Assembly: GCF_019635465.1 (NCBI RefSeq)
Contig: NZ_JAHBZK010000022.1
Coordinates: 22,170-86,169, forward strand
From: Hydrogenophaga sp.
Lineage (GTDB): Bacteria > Pseudomonadota > Gammaproteobacteria > Burkholderiales > Burkholderiaceae_C
DNA length: 64,000 nt
Direction: 5' to 3'
This document shows positions 9,135-20,337 of this stretch, in pieces. The position numbers were made by a program, and so were the translations under genes. Every line of letters begins with the position of its first letter. Within the stretch, counting starts at the first letter, position 1. Under the pieces are notes generated by a model. It searched no databases. It was not told the DNA's origin and saw nothing but the letters and a program-made list of their open reading frames with translations.

Positions 9135-9497
9135 TCAGCCACGCAGCCAGGGACGCGGACCGCCCATGACATGCACATGAAGGTGGTGCACTTCCTGTCC
9201 GCCCTCGGCGCCTGTGTTGCACACGATGCGAAATCCGCCGTCGGGATAGGGGTTGCACCCTTGCTCCGCAGCAAGCCGGGGGGCCAGGGTCATCAGCCGC
9301 CCCATCAAGCGTTCGTGCTCCGGACCGACCTGCGCCATCGACGCAATGTGCGCCTTGGGCACCATGAGAAAGTGCACCGGCGCCCAGGGGTTGATGTCGT
9401 GAAAGACGAACAGATCGTCGTCTTCATAGACCTTCTTCGACGGAATCTGGCCGGCGATGATCTTGCAGAAAATGCAGTTGGGGTCGTGAGCGCTCAT
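9135..9497 (-). CDS. hinT: HIT-family purine nucleotide phosphoramidase (HinT-like)
   Basis: A 120-residue histidine triad protein. The active-site motif reads HHLHVHVM at 104-111, with triad histidines H105, H107 and H109. An N-terminal CIFCKI pair (C8, C11) is typical of bacterial forms and may bind zinc. HinT hydrolyses adenosine phosphoramidates and acyl-adenylates in the cytosol. It lies between the DUF4870 gene and tatA in a same-strand run; a HIT gene between hisE and tatA is, from memory, common in Burkholderiales. Confidence 0.93.
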   Translation of the reverse strand: MSAHDPNCIFCKIIAGQIPSKKVYEDDDLFVFHDINPWAPVHFLMVPKAHIASMAQVGPEHERLMGRLMTLAPRLAAEQGCNPYPDGGFRIVCNTGAEGGQEVHHLHVHVMGGPRPWLRG

Positions 9498-9516
9498 GGT
9501 GAAGGCAATGGGGGGG

Positions 9517-9906
9517 TCAACGCGGCATGGGGCGGTTGTCGTTCATGCTGACCATGCCCCGCACGATGCGGTAGAGAAACCAGATCGAGATCAGGCCCCA
9601 GGCAATCCAGCCCGGCAAGACCAGCAGGAACCACAAGGGGGCAGTGACGAGGTACAGGATGGCGGCCCAGATCACGGTGCGGATGCGCCAGCTGAAGTGG
9701 CTGGCCTGCCAGGTACCTTCGGCGTCGCCGCGTTTGACCAGATCGATCACCAGGGCGACGATGAGCAGCGCGACGCTGGGCTGGGCCGATGGCAGCACCG
9801 CGCCTACGGCCACGATCAGGTGCAGGAGGTAGCTGAGCCAGCCGACGCTCTTGAGCGACTGCGCCTGCTCACTGTCAGTGGTTTCCACATCGATGACATC
9901 GCTCAT
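9517..9906 (-). CDS. DUF4870-type small membrane protein
   Basis: A 129-residue protein of unknown role with three to four hydrophobic segments (about 21-40, 45-56, 75-97 and 100-112) and a charged N-terminus. The pattern SVGWLSYLLHL followed later by HFSWRIRTVIW matches the DUF4870 family as I know it. It starts three bases after the hisE stop and ends 19 bases before hinT, so it is co-transcribed with the end of the his cluster, but nothing in it suggests a part in histidine synthesis. Confidence 0.8.
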   Translation of the reverse strand: MSDVIDVETTDSEQAQSLKSVGWLSYLLHLIVAVGAVLPSAQPSVALLIVALVIDLVKRGDAEGTWQASHFSWRIRTVIWAAILYLVTAPLWFLLVLPGWIAWGLISIWFLYRIVRGMVSMNDNRPMPR

Positions 9907-9909
9907 GAC

Positions 9910-10275
9910 TCACTCCTTGGCTTCGCGCTCACGCACCTTGCGCAGGGCTTTCTCTTCCAGCCCGCTCAGACCCTCTCGTCGCACCAGTTCGGCCACCACC
10001 TCGGCGGGGCCGAGCCCGTGGTGCGCCAGGGCGATCAGGCAATGGAACCACAGATCGGCGGTTTCGTTGACCAGCTTCTGCGGATCGCCGCCGTGCTCCA
10101 GGTCCTTGGCGGCCATCACCATCTCGGTGGCCTCTTCGCCAACTTTCTTGAGGATGGCGTCGTTGCCTTTGTGCAAGAGCCGCGCCACATAGCTCTTTTC
10201 GGGGTCCCCCCCGTTGGCTGGCTGGCGGGAGTCGATCACAGCGGCCAGGCGGGCCAGGTCGTCGGCTTGAGTCAT
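9910..10275 (-). CDS. hisE: Phosphoribosyl-ATP pyrophosphatase HisE
   Basis: A 121-residue all-helical MazG-like pyrophosphatase that converts phosphoribosyl-ATP to phosphoribosyl-AMP, step 2 of histidine synthesis. The family motif [15 protein letters not shown] and the later [13 protein letters not shown] metal-binding helix are present. The start at 10275 ([10 protein letters not shown]) lies five bases downstream of the hisI stop; an upstream in-frame ATG would overlap most of hisI. Separate hisI and hisE genes replace the fused HisIE of enteric bacteria. Confidence 0.94.
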   Translation of the reverse strand: MTQADDLARLAAVIDSRQPANGGDPEKSYVARLLHKGNDAILKKVGEEATEMVMAAKDLEHGGDPQKLVNETADLWFHCLIALAHHGLGPAEVVAELVRREGLSGLEEKALRKVREREAKE

Positions 10276-10279
10276 GGCG

Positions 10280-10668
10280 TCACTTGTAGATGGATTCGGG
10301 GTCTTTGAGCACCGGCTCCACCGCGTGCCAGGCGCCATCCTGGTAGCGCTGGAAGAAACAACTGTGCCGGCCCGTGTGACAGGCAATGCCTGGCTCATGA
10401 CCGAGTTGCGTCACCTTGAGCAGCACCACGTCGTTGTCGCAATCAAGCCGAATGTCGTGCACCGTCTGCACGTGACCGGACTCCTCGCCCTTGAACCAGA
10501 GCTTGCCGCGCGAGCGGCTGAAGTACACCGCCCGCCCGAGCTCGGCCGTCTTTTGCAAGGCCTCGCGGTTCATCCAGGCGAACATCAGCACATCACCGCT
10601 GCTGGCCTCTTGCGCGATCACGGGGACCAGGCCCTGGTCGTCCCATTTGACGTCGTCGAGCCAGTTCA

Positions 10669-10669
<1 letters not shown>
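10280..10669 (-). CDS. hisI: Phosphoribosyl-AMP cyclohydrolase HisI
   Basis: A 129-residue zinc- and magnesium-dependent enzyme that opens the purine ring of phosphoribosyl-AMP, step 3 of histidine synthesis. Recognisable blocks are [24 protein letters not shown], the metal-site run [13 protein letters not shown], and [12 protein letters not shown]. The ATG at 10669 overlaps the hisF stop by one base (TGATG); a GTG codon three bases earlier is possible but less likely. It is monofunctional; hisE follows as a separate gene. Confidence 0.94.
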
Positions 10670-11448
<779 letters not shown>

Positions 11449-11454
11449 GACGGC

Positions 11455-12195
11455 CTACCCGTTCAAGTCGTCGGCGAGCTTCTGGGCCGCCTCGAAGTCG
11501 AGATCGCCGCTGTAGATCGAGCGACCGCAGATCACCCCCTCGACGCCTTCGTCTTCGACAGCGCAGAGGTTGCGGATGTCGTCGAGGTTGGACAAACCGC
11601 CCGAAGCAATCACCGGGATGCTCAGCGACTGCGCCAGCTTGACGGTGGCGTCGATATTGATGCCCGTGAGCATGCCGTCGCGCCCGATGTCGGTGTAGAT
11701 GATGGACTCGACGCCATAGTCCTCGAACTTGCGCGCGAGGTCGACCACTTCGTGGCCGGTGAGCTTGCTCCAGCCATCGGTGGCCACCTTGCCGTCCTTG
11801 GCGTCGAGGCCCACGATGATGTGGCCGCCAAAGGCGGTGCAGGCGTCCTGCAGAAAGCCCGGGTTCTTGACCGCGGCGGTGCCGATGATCACGTAGCGCA
11901 GGCCTGCATCCAGGTAGCGCTCGATCGTGTCGAGATCGCGAATGCCGCCACCGAGCTGCACATCGACTTCGCTGCCAATCTCCTTGAGGATGGCGCGAAT
12001 GGCCTGCTCGTTCTTCGGTTTGCCGGCAAACGCACCGTTGAGATCGACGAGGTGCACACGGCGTGCACCTTTGTCGACCCAGCTGCGGGCCATGGCGGCC
12101 GGGTCTTCGCTGAAGACCGTGGATTGCTCCATGTCACCTTGCTTGAGGCGAACGCAGTGGCCGTCCTTGAGGTCGATGGCGGGAATCAGCAGCAT
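11455..12195 (-). CDS. hisA: ProFAR isomerase HisA
   Basis: A 246-residue TIM barrel, paralogous to HisF, that isomerises ProFAR to PRFAR, step 4 of histidine synthesis. It begins [20 protein letters not shown] with the first catalytic Asp at position 8; the second is in [11 protein letters not shown]. The phosphate-binding [11 protein letters not shown] is near the C-terminus. The ATG at 12195 is 25 bases after the hisH stop. In-frame sequence further upstream is inside hisH. It ends with TAG, where most neighbours use TGA. Confidence 0.96.
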   Translation of the reverse strand: MLLIPAIDLKDGHCVRLKQGDMEQSTVFSEDPAAMARSWVDKGARRVHLVDLNGAFAGKPKNEQAIRAILKEIGSEVDVQLGGGIRDLDTIERYLDAGLRYVIIGTAAVKNPGFLQDACTAFGGHIIVGLDAKDGKVATDGWSKLTGHEVVDLARKFEDYGVESIIYTDIGRDGMLTGINIDATVKLAQSLSIPVIASGGLSNLDDIRNLCAVEDEGVEGVICGRSIYSGDLDFEAAQKLADDLNG

Positions 12196-12220
12196 GGTGT
12201 TGTCAGGCGCGTGGCGGGCG

Positions 12221-12880
12221 TCAGGGACGCCAGTTGAGGAAGTTTCGATAGAGCGCCAGGCCTTGATCGGCGCTTTTCTCGGGGTGGAACTGGGTCGCAA
12301 AAATGTTATCGCGGGCCACGGCGGCTGCAAAGCGCCCACCATAGTCGCACTCGCCCACCACATGTTCGGCCCGGGCGGGCGCAGCGTAGTAGCTGTGCAC
12401 GAAGTAGAAGTAGGCGCCCTCGGGTACACCTGCCCACACCGGGTGCACCGGGCGGCCCAACTCGTGAAACACCCGGTTCCAGCCCATCTGGGGCACCTTG
12501 AAGCGGCTGCCGTCGGGCTGCAGTCGACCTTCGAGCTGGAAGCGGCGCACCTCTCCAGGAATCAGGCCCAGTCCGTCCGTCGGCCCCTCTTCGCTGCGAT
12601 CGAGCAACATCTGCATGCCCACGCAAACGCCAAACAATGGCTTGTGTGCGCACGCTTGCAGCACGGCGTCCTTGAGGCCGGCGTCGGCCAGGGCACGCAT
12701 GCAGTCGGCCATGTGGCCCTGCCCCGGCAACACCACACGCTCGGCGGCCAGAATGTCTTCGCAGCGCTGGGTAACGACGACCTTGACGTCGGTGTCGCGC
12801 GCGGCGTGCATGACCGCCTGCGACACCGAGCGCAGATTGCCGCTTTCATAGTCGACCACCGCGACGGTCCGGGATGTCAT
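12221..12880 (-). CDS. hisH: Imidazole glycerol phosphate synthase glutaminase subunit HisH
   Basis: A 219-residue class I glutamine amidotransferase that supplies ammonia to HisF. The catalytic triad is C86 (FGVCVGMQ), H199 and E201 (TQFHPEKS). The oxyanion strand sequence VVLPGQGH is present near residue 50. It lies 22 bases after hisB and 25 before hisA, all on the same strand. Confidence 0.96.
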   Translation of the reverse strand: MTSRTVAVVDYESGNLRSVSQAVMHAARDTDVKVVVTQRCEDILAAERVVLPGQGHMADCMRALADAGLKDAVLQACAHKPLFGVCVGMQMLLDRSEEGPTDGLGLIPGEVRRFQLEGRLQPDGSRFKVPQMGWNRVFHELGRPVHPVWAGVPEGAYFYFVHSYYAAPARAEHVVGECDYGGRFAAAVARDNIFATQFHPEKSADQGLALYRNFLNWRP

Positions 12881-12902
12881 CGCAAGAAACCCGAGAAATG
12901 GC

Positions 12903-13532
12903 TCAGAGCGAACCCTTGGTGGAGGGAATCACGTCGCCCAGGCGCGGATCGCGCTCAAGCGCCATGCGAACCGCGCGAGCAAACGCCTTGAACACCGTCT
13001 CGGCCTGGTGGTGCGCGTTCTCACCGTGCAGGTTGTCGATGTGCAGCGTGACGGCGGCGTGGTTCACGAACCCCTGGAAAAACTCATAGGTGAGCTGGGT
13101 GTCGAAGGCGCCGATCATGCCGGCCTTGAACGGCACGCGCATGTGCAGGCCTGGTCGCCCGGAGAAGTCGATCACCACCCGCGACAGCGCTTCGTCCAGC
13201 GGCACGTAGGCGTGCCCGTAGCGGCGAATGCCCTTCTTGTCGCCTACGGCCTTGGCAAATGCCTGGCCCAGGGTGATGCCCACGTCTTCCACCGTGTGGT
13301 GCCCGTCGATGTGCAGATCACCCTCGGCCTTGATCTCCAGATCGATCAGGCCATGGCGGGCGATCTGGTCGAGCATGTGGTCGAAGAATCCAATGCCGGT
13401 GGACAGGACCGACACGCCGGTGCCGTCGAGGTTGATGCGCACACCAATGCGGGTTTCGCTGGTGTTGCGCTGCACCTGGGCGGCGCGGTCATCGGGGCCC
13501 GGATTCGGGAAGGCGGGCAGCGTGGTGGTCAT
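12903..13532 (-). CDS. hisB: Imidazoleglycerol-phosphate dehydratase HisB (monofunctional)
   Basis: A 209-residue dehydratase acting at step 6 of histidine synthesis. The two manganese-binding histidine motifs, [10 protein letters not shown] and GENAHHQAE, are intact, as is the block [17 protein letters not shown]. There is no N-terminal phosphatase domain, unlike the bifunctional enteric HisB, so histidinol phosphatase must be encoded elsewhere. The ATG at 13532 overlaps the hisC stop by four bases (ATGA). Confidence 0.96.
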   Translation of the reverse strand: MTTTLPAFPNPGPDDRAAQVQRNTSETRIGVRINLDGTGVSVLSTGIGFFDHMLDQIARHGLIDLEIKAEGDLHIDGHHTVEDVGITLGQAFAKAVGDKKGIRRYGHAYVPLDEALSRVVIDFSGRPGLHMRVPFKAGMIGAFDTQLTYEFFQGFVNHAAVTLHIDNLHGENAHHQAETVFKAFARAVRMALERDPRLGDVIPSTKGSL

Positions 13533-14629
13533 AGGGCGGACTGCAGGGCTCGAAGCAGCTGGGCGTTTTCGTCGGGCGTGCCGACGGTGAGCCGCAGGCA
13601 TTGCGCCAGCAGCGGGTGCATTGTAGAAACATTCTTCACGAGCACCCGCTGGGCCTTGAGCGCGTCAAAGGCCTTCTTCGCGTCGGGTACGCGCACCAGC
13701 ACCATGTTGGCCTGGCTGGGGAACGGCGTCACGCCGGGCATGGCCGCCAGGGCCCCGATGAGTTGTTCGCGCTGATCGCGAATCGTGGCCGCCTGCTCGG
13801 CAAATTCCGCCGCGTGCTCGAGCGCAAACAGGGCGCACTCGGCGTTTAGCACGCTCACGTTGTAGGGCGGGCGCAGCTTGTCGAACTCCTGCACCAGGGC
13901 CTGCGGCCCGACGAGATAGCCGATGCGAACACCCGCCAGACCGAACTTGGACAGCGTGCGCATGAGCAGCACGTGGGCGTTGGCCTCGGGATGTGCGCGC
14001 ATCTCGTCCAGCCAGGTGCGGCTGGAAAAAGGCTGGTACGCCTCATCGATCACGACCAGCCCGCCAAAGGTTGCCGCCTCGGCGATCAGGCGGCGCACAG
14101 TGGCCGCGTCCCACAGGTTGGCGGTGGGGTTGTTCGGGTAGGCCAGGTAGGTGATGGCTGGCTGGTGCGCGCGCATGGCCGCCAGCATGGCCGCCTCGTC
14201 AAGCTCGAAGTCGGCCGTGAGCGGCACGCCCTCGAAGCGCAACCCTTGCAACTGGGCGCTCATGGCGTACATCACGAAGCCCGGCAGCGGCGCCAGGATG
14301 GTGGCGCCGGGCAGGTCGCAGCCCATCGCCAGCAAGGAGATCAGTTCGTCGGAGCCATTGCCCAGCATCAGGGCATGACCAGCCGGCAACTGGATGTGCC
14401 GCTCCAGCGCCCGCTTGAGGTCTTCGACCCGCGCACCCGGGTAGCGGTTGATGGCCACGGCGCCCAGGCGACGGCCCAGCTCGGCCTGCAAAGGCAGAGG
14501 CAGCGCGAAGGGGTTCTCCATCGCGTCGAGCTTGACCATGCCGGTCGCGTCCTGGATGGCGTAGGCGTGCATGGACTGCACGTCCTGGCGAATGCGGGCC
14601 ATGGGGTTGGTGTTCATCGGGCGGTTCAT
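13529..14629 (-). CDS. hisC: Histidinol-phosphate aminotransferase HisC
   Basis: A 366-residue fold-type I PLP aminotransferase that converts imidazole acetol phosphate to histidinol phosphate. Seen: LDAMENPF near the N-terminus, [17 protein letters not shown], the PLP-binding VVIDEAY, and the Schiff-base lysine K228 in [10 protein letters not shown] followed by RIGYLVG. The ATG at 14629 overlaps the hisD stop (ATGA); a second in-frame ATG at 14617 is possible. Both ends overlap neighbouring his genes, so the block is tightly coupled. Confidence 0.95.
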   Translation of the reverse strand: MNRPMNTNPMARIRQDVQSMHAYAIQDATGMVKLDAMENPFALPLPLQAELGRRLGAVAINRYPGARVEDLKRALERHIQLPAGHALMLGNGSDELISLLAMGCDLPGATILAPLPGFVMYAMSAQLQGLRFEGVPLTADFELDEAAMLAAMRAHQPAITYLAYPNNPTANLWDAATVRRLIAEAATFGGLVVIDEAYQPFSSRTWLDEMRAHPEANAHVLLMRTLSKFGLAGVRIGYLVGPQALVQEFDKLRPPYNVSVLNAECALFALEHAAEFAEQAATIRDQREQLIGALAAMPGVTPFPSQANMVLVRVPDAKKAFDALKAQRVLVKNVSTMHPLLAQCLRLTVGTPDENAQLLRALQSAL

Positions 14630-16029
14630 GCGGCACCTCGCATCGGTGGCACATCGTTCAAGCGCAGTTCTGCGGCGCGGGCGTGGGCCTGCAGGCCTTC
14701 ACCGTAGGCCAGTTCGGCCGCCACGGCGCCCAGCGCCTGGGCGCCAGCGGCACTGACCTCGATCAGGCTGCTGCGTTTCTGGAAATCGTAGACACCCAGC
14801 GGCGAGGAAAAACGCGCGGTGCCACTGGTAGGCAGCACGTGATTGGGGCCGGCGCAATAGTCGCCCAGGCTTTCGCTCGTGTAGGCGCCCAGAAAGATGG
14901 CGCCCGCGTGCTTGAGCAGCGGCTCCCAGCGGTGCGGCTCGGCGCTCGACACCTCCAGGTGCTCGGGGGCGATGCGGTTGCTGATGGCGCAAGCCTCTGC
15001 CATGTCGCGCGTGTGGATCAACGCGCCGCGGTCGCTCAGGCTCTTGGCGATGATGGCCGCACGCGGCATGGTGGGCAGCAGCCGCTCGATGGCCGCCTGC
15101 ACCGCATCGATGTAAGCCGCGTCGGGGCACAGCAGGATGCTTTGCGCGAGTTCGTCGTGTTCGGCCTGGCTGAACAGGTCCATCGCCACCCACTCGGCCG
15201 GTGTGCTGCCATCGGCCAGCACCAGGATCTCGCTCGGGCCGGCGATCATGTCGATGCCCACGGTGCCGAACACGCGCTTCTTGGCGCTGGCGACGTACGC
15301 GTTGCCCGGGCCGGTGATCTTGTCAACCTTGGGCACGGTGGCGGTGCCGTAGGCCAGCGCCGCCACGGCCTGGGCGCCGCCGATGGTGAAGGCGCGCGTG
15401 ACACCGGCCACGTAGGCGGCAGCGAGAACCAGCTCGTTGCGCTCGCCCCGCGTGGACGTGGCCGAAGCGCCACCACCTTCCACACCGCCCGTGGCCACGC
15501 TGCCACGCACCGGCGTTGGCACCACCATGATGATCTCGGGCACGCCGGCCACGTGTGCCGGCACGGCATTCATGATCAAACTGGACGGATAGGCCGCCTT
15601 GCCGCCCGGCACATAGATGCCCACGCGGTCCAGCGGCGTGACCTTCTGGCCCAGCAGGGTGCCGTCCTCGTCGCGGTAGCTCCAGCTTTCGCCATTCGCC
15701 TTTTTCTGCGCCTCGTGGTAGCGGCGAACGCGCGCAGCGGCGTTTTGCAACGCCTCGCGCTGCGCAGCGGGCAAGGCATCAAACGCCGACTTGAAGTCCG
15801 CCTGCGTGAGTTCGAGTTCGCCCATGCTGGCAGCCTGCAGGCCGTCGAAGCGGGCGGTGTAGTCCAGCACCGCCGCATCGCCGCGCTGCTTCACGTCGGC
15901 CAGGATGTCCGCCACCCGCTGTTCGATCGCATGGTCCGTCTCGCTCGACCAGTGCAAGCGCTCGGCAAAGCGCGCCTCGAAGTCGGGCTGGGCGGTGGAC
16001 AGGCGAAGGGGCGTGGCAACTGGGTTCAT
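14626..16029 (-). CDS. hisD: Histidinol dehydrogenase HisD, with an extra 20-residue segment
   Basis: A 467-residue zinc enzyme catalysing the last two oxidations from histidinol to histidine. Conserved blocks are [48 protein letters not shown], the zinc and active-site run [11 protein letters not shown] (Q288, H291), and RIAPEHLEV. It is longer than usual (E. coli 434). Much of the excess is a Gly/Ser/Thr/Ala-rich stretch at residues 174-193 (bases 15451-15510), placed between VVPTP and RGERN where relatives run straight on. The reading frame is intact across it. It overlaps hisG upstream and hisC downstream by four bases each. Confidence 0.95.
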   Translation of the reverse strand: MNPVATPLRLSTAQPDFEARFAERLHWSSETDHAIEQRVADILADVKQRGDAAVLDYTARFDGLQAASMGELELTQADFKSAFDALPAAQREALQNAAARVRRYHEAQKKANGESWSYRDEDGTLLGQKVTPLDRVGIYVPGGKAAYPSSLIMNAVPAHVAGVPEIIMVVPTPVRGSVATGGVEGGGASATSTRGERNELVLAAAYVAGVTRAFTIGGAQAVAALAYGTATVPKVDKITGPGNAYVASAKKRVFGTVGIDMIAGPSEILVLADGSTPAEWVAMDLFSQAEHDELAQSILLCPDAAYIDAVQAAIERLLPTMPRAAIIAKSLSDRGALIHTRDMAEACAISNRIAPEHLEVSSAEPHRWEPLLKHAGAIFLGAYTSESLGDYCAGPNHVLPTSGTARFSSPLGVYDFQKRSSLIEVSAAGAQALGAVAAELAYGEGLQAHARAAELRLNDVPPMRGAA

Positions 16030-16678
16030 GCAGGGATGGGCGTAACGGCCTTGGCAAAGGCGTCGAGCAATGGGCGCAGGCGCGCCTGTTTGAGCTTGAG
16101 GGCCGCCTGGTTGACCACCAGGCGGGAGCTGATGTCCATGATGCGCTCGACCTCGACCAACTGGTTGGCTTTGAGCGTGTTGCCGGTGGACACGAGATCG
16201 ACGATGGCATCGGCCAGACCGGTCAACGGCGCCAGTTCCATGCTGCCGTAGAGCTTGATCAGGTCCACGTGCACGCCCTTGGCCGCGAAGAAGTCGCGCG
16301 CGATGCTGGTGTACTTGGTGGCCACCCGCAGGCGCGAACCCTGGCGCACCGCAGAGGCGTAGTCGAAGTCGGCACGCACGGCCACGCTGACGCGGCAGCG
16401 GGCAATGTTCAGGTCGAGCGGTTGGTACAAGCCCTGGCCACCGTGCTCGATGAGCGTGTCCTTGCCTGTCACGCCCAGATCGGCGCCACCGTGCTCGACA
16501 TAGGTGGGCACGTCGGTGGCGCGCACCAGCACCACACGCACGTCGGGCTGGTTGGTCGGCAGGATCAGCTTTCGCGACTTCTCCGGGTCTTCCAGCACCT
16601 CGATGCCGGCCGCGGCCAGCAGTGGCAGGGTCTCGTCGAAGATGCGCCCTTTGGACAGGGCCAATGTGATGGTCGGGC

Positions 16679-16682
<4 letters not shown>
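16026..16682 (-). CDS. hisG: ATP phosphoribosyltransferase HisG, short form
   Basis: A 218-residue catalytic subunit that joins ATP and PRPP in the first step of histidine synthesis. The blocks [28 protein letters not shown] and the PRPP loop [16 protein letters not shown] are present. It lacks the C-terminal regulatory domain of the long form, so it should need the HisZ regulatory partner for activity and histidine feedback. No hisZ is in this window. It overlaps the murA stop by four bases, so the his genes follow murA without a break. Confidence 0.95.
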
Positions 16683-17959
<1,277 letters not shown>

Positions 17960-17965
17960 GGGTGA

Positions 17966-18205
17966 TCAGTTCTGCGCGGCCCACTCGGCCGGCGTGAGGG
18001 TCTTCATCGACAAGGCGTGCACCTCGTCCGTGTGCATGCGCTGGCCCAGGGTGGCGTACACCGCCTGGTGGCGCTGGATCGCGCGCTTGCCTTCAAAAGC
18101 GGTCGACACGATGACGGCCGACCAATGGCGGCCGTCGCCGGTCACGTCGACATGGTCGCAGGGCAGACCAGCGGCGATCAAGGATTGCAGTTCTTCGGCA
18201 GTCAT
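17966..18205 (-). CDS. ibaG: BolA-family protein, IbaG type
   Basis: A 79-residue BolA-like protein with the class II KH-like fold. The motif RHQAVYATLGQRMHTDEVHALSMKT-like region carries the conserved RHxxVY and the invariant C-terminal histidine. BolA-type proteins partner monothiol glutaredoxins in iron-sulfur or iron handling; in E. coli ibaG is an acid-stress gene next to murA. The same neighbour here supports the IbaG rather than BolA assignment. The ATG at 18205 is chosen over a TTG six bases earlier. Confidence 0.88.
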   Translation of the reverse strand: MTAEELQSLIAAGLPCDHVDVTGDGRHWSAVIVSTAFEGKRAIQRHQAVYATLGQRMHTDEVHALSMKTLTPAEWAAQN

Positions 18206-18253
18206 GGGCAAGGTGGTACTCGGACGGCGAGACAGCCCGCCGTCGCTAAGGAA

Positions 18254-19009
18254 TCAATGGCGGACTTTGTAACCCGTGCGCAGCAGGTGCAGGGCGATCG
18301 CGCTCACGAAGGCCAGGGCCACACCCACGAGCGCAAGGCTCAGCCAAGGTGACACGTCGCTGCGACCAAAGAAGCCATAGCGAAAGCCGTCGATCATGTA
18401 GAAGAAGGGATTGAGGTGGCTGACCCGTTGCCAGAATTCAGGCAGCGAATGGATGGAATAGAACACGCCCGACAGAAAAGTCATGGGCATGATGATGAAG
18501 TTCTGGAACGCCGCCATCTGGTCGAACTTCTCGGCCCACAGGCCCGCGATCAACCCCAGCGTGCCCAGCAAGGCCGCCCCCATGAAGGCAAACACCAGGA
18601 TCCACAACGGCGCCACCAATGTCGGGCGGGCAAACCACCAGGCCACGACCATCACGCCGGCGCCAACCACCAGCCCGCGCACCACCGACGACCCGACATA
18701 GGCCACGAACCAGGCACGATGAGACAGGGGTGTGAGCAGCAGGAACACCACATTGCCCATGATCTTGCTCTGGATCAGTGACGAGCTGCTGTTGGCAAAC
18801 GCGTTCTGCAGCACGCTCATCATCACCAGGCCAGGCAGCAGGAAGGCCGTGTAGTTCACCGAGTCGTAGACCTGTACCCGGTCTTCCAGCACATGGGCAA
18901 AGATCAACAGGTACAGCAGCGCGGTCATCACAGGCGCTGCCACGGTCTGGAAGGCCACCTTCCAGAAGCGCAGGATCTCCTTGTAGAACAGGGTCTGCCA
19001 GCCGGTCAT
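18254..19009 (-). CDS. ABC-2 type transporter permease (YadH-like)
   Basis: A 251-residue membrane protein with six predicted helices and the ABC-2 permease signature region around SGVFYSIHSLPEFWQRVSHL, ending in a short basic tail. It is the membrane half of an exporter whose ATPase is encoded just upstream (ATGA overlap at 19006-19009). The pair resembles E. coli YadG/YadH, whose substrate is not established. Its position between mlaB and ibaG-murA hints at an envelope role, which is inference only. Confidence 0.88.
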   Translation of the reverse strand: MTGWQTLFYKEILRFWKVAFQTVAAPVMTALLYLLIFAHVLEDRVQVYDSVNYTAFLLPGLVMMSVLQNAFANSSSSLIQSKIMGNVVFLLLTPLSHRAWFVAYVGSSVVRGLVVGAGVMVVAWWFARPTLVAPLWILVFAFMGAALLGTLGLIAGLWAEKFDQMAAFQNFIIMPMTFLSGVFYSIHSLPEFWQRVSHLNPFFYMIDGFRYGFFGRSDVSPWLSLALVGVALAFVSAIALHLLRTGYKVRH

Positions 19010-19953
19010 GGCGTCACCTCCGTGCCCTGGGCCTGGGGCAGCCGCTGGGGGCCACTGCCGGTGAGGTCGAGGAACACATCTTCCAGATCGGCTTTACGCA
19101 CCTCGATGTCCTCGGGCATGACACCCACCTCGCGCAGGCGCGACAGCACATGCTCGACCGCGTGTGCGTCCAGCGCCGGCATCTGCACCACTCGGCCGGT
19201 GATGCGCGCCTGCGCGGCCAGATCGGCCGGCAGCGCCGCGTCCGTCTTGAAGCGCAACACGTTGGAGGCGGCCCGCGCCAACAGTTCGGACGTGGACTCC
19301 AGCGCCACCACCTGGCCATGCTTGAGCATGGCGATGCGGCTGCAGAGGGCTTCGGCCTCTTCGAGGTAGTGCGTGGTCAGCAACACGGTGCTGCCCAGAC
19401 GCTTGTTGAGACCGGAGACAAACTGCCACAGGGTCTGCCGCAGCTCCACATCCACCCCCGCCGTCGGTTCGTCCAGCACGATGACGGAGGGCTTGTGCAC
19501 CAAGGCCTGCGCAATCAGCACGCGCCGCTTCATGCCACCCGAGAGCTGGCGCATGTTGGCGCTTCCCTTGTCGGCCAGGCCCAGTCCGGCCAGGAGTTCA
19601 TCGATCCAGTCGTCGTTGTGCTTGATGCCGAAGTAGCCCGACTGGATGCGCAAGGTCTCGCGCACATTGAAGAACGGGTCGAACACCAACTCTTGCGGCA
19701 CCACCCCCAATTGACGGCGTGCCGCCTGGTAGTCGCTCACCACGTCGTGGCCGTGCACCATGACACGGCCCTCGCTGGCCCGCGCCAGCCCGGCCAGGAT
19801 GCTGATGAGCGTGGTCTTGCCGGCACCGTTGGGACCCAGCAGGCCAAAGAACTCGCCCGGCTCGATGTCGAACGACACCGATCGCAGGGCGTGAAGGGGG
19901 CCACGGGCGGTGGTGTAGGTCTTGGAAACGTTCTGGAATGAGACGGCAGGCAT
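19006..19953 (-). CDS. ABC transporter ATP-binding protein (YadG-like)
   Basis: A 315-residue ABC ATPase. Walker A is GLLGPNGAGKTT (about 36-47), the signature LSGGMKRRV, Walker B VIVLDEPTAGVD and the switch histidine in LLTTHYLEEAE. The C-terminal third after about residue 225 is the accessory domain of DrrA/YadG-type exporters, not a second nucleotide-binding site. The start at 19953 (MPAVSFQNVSKTY) is preferred to one four codons earlier. It overlaps its permease gene by four bases and lies 111 bases after mlaB. Confidence 0.9.
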   Translation of the reverse strand: MPAVSFQNVSKTYTTARGPLHALRSVSFDIEPGEFFGLLGPNGAGKTTLISILAGLARASEGRVMVHGHDVVSDYQAARRQLGVVPQELVFDPFFNVRETLRIQSGYFGIKHNDDWIDELLAGLGLADKGSANMRQLSGGMKRRVLIAQALVHKPSVIVLDEPTAGVDVELRQTLWQFVSGLNKRLGSTVLLTTHYLEEAEALCSRIAMLKHGQVVALESTSELLARAASNVLRFKTDAALPADLAAQARITGRVVQMPALDAHAVEHVLSRLREVGVMPEDIEVRKADLEDVFLDLTGSGPQRLPQAQGTEVTP

Positions 19954-20064
19954 GCGCAGCAACACCGCTGAAGCGCGCGCAGCCCACGGGACATCCGGGG
20001 CGGCGGCGAACCGGGGATTTTACGGCGGGGGCCCGCCCCCACGGGCCGCAGGGCTGTGATGCGC

Positions 20065-20337
20065 TCAGGCGCCCAGCAGTGACTCCACGCCGTAGACCTG
20101 CACCAGGTCGCGCAATCGGGGGGGCCAATCGCTCACGGTCAGGGTACGGCCCTGGGCCTGAAGGTCCCGGCGCAGCTCAAGCAACACAGCCACGGCCGAG
20201 GAATCGAACTGCTTCAATTCACCCGCCGCCACGCAGACCTGCGCGCCCTGCTCCAGCGCCAGCGCCTGCCGCAACGACGCCAGCGTTGCCGCGGCGTCGT
20301 CGAGCATCAGGCGCGCGGGCAGGTGCGGCGCAGCCAT
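20065..20337 (-). CDS. mlaB: MlaB-like STAS-domain protein
   Basis: A 90-residue single-domain STAS protein. The signature helix start FDSSAVAVLLEL (about 44-55) holds the DSS that in E. coli MlaB is needed for binding the MlaF ATPase. It is the small cytosolic subunit of the MlaFEDB phospholipid transporter. Identity rests on the STAS pattern and position directly after mlaC, which it overlaps by one base (TGATG). The length agrees with E. coli MlaB (97). Confidence 0.88.
   Translation of the reverse strand: MAAPHLPARLMLDDAAATLASLRQALALEQGAQVCVAAGELKQFDSSAVAVLLELRRDLQAQGRTLTVSDWPPRLRDLVQVYGVESLLGA

Noticed and set aside
14683-16251. Long plus-strand frame opposite hisD and hisG
   Set aside because: Shadow frame in a high-GC region; the minus-strand genes have full conserved motifs.
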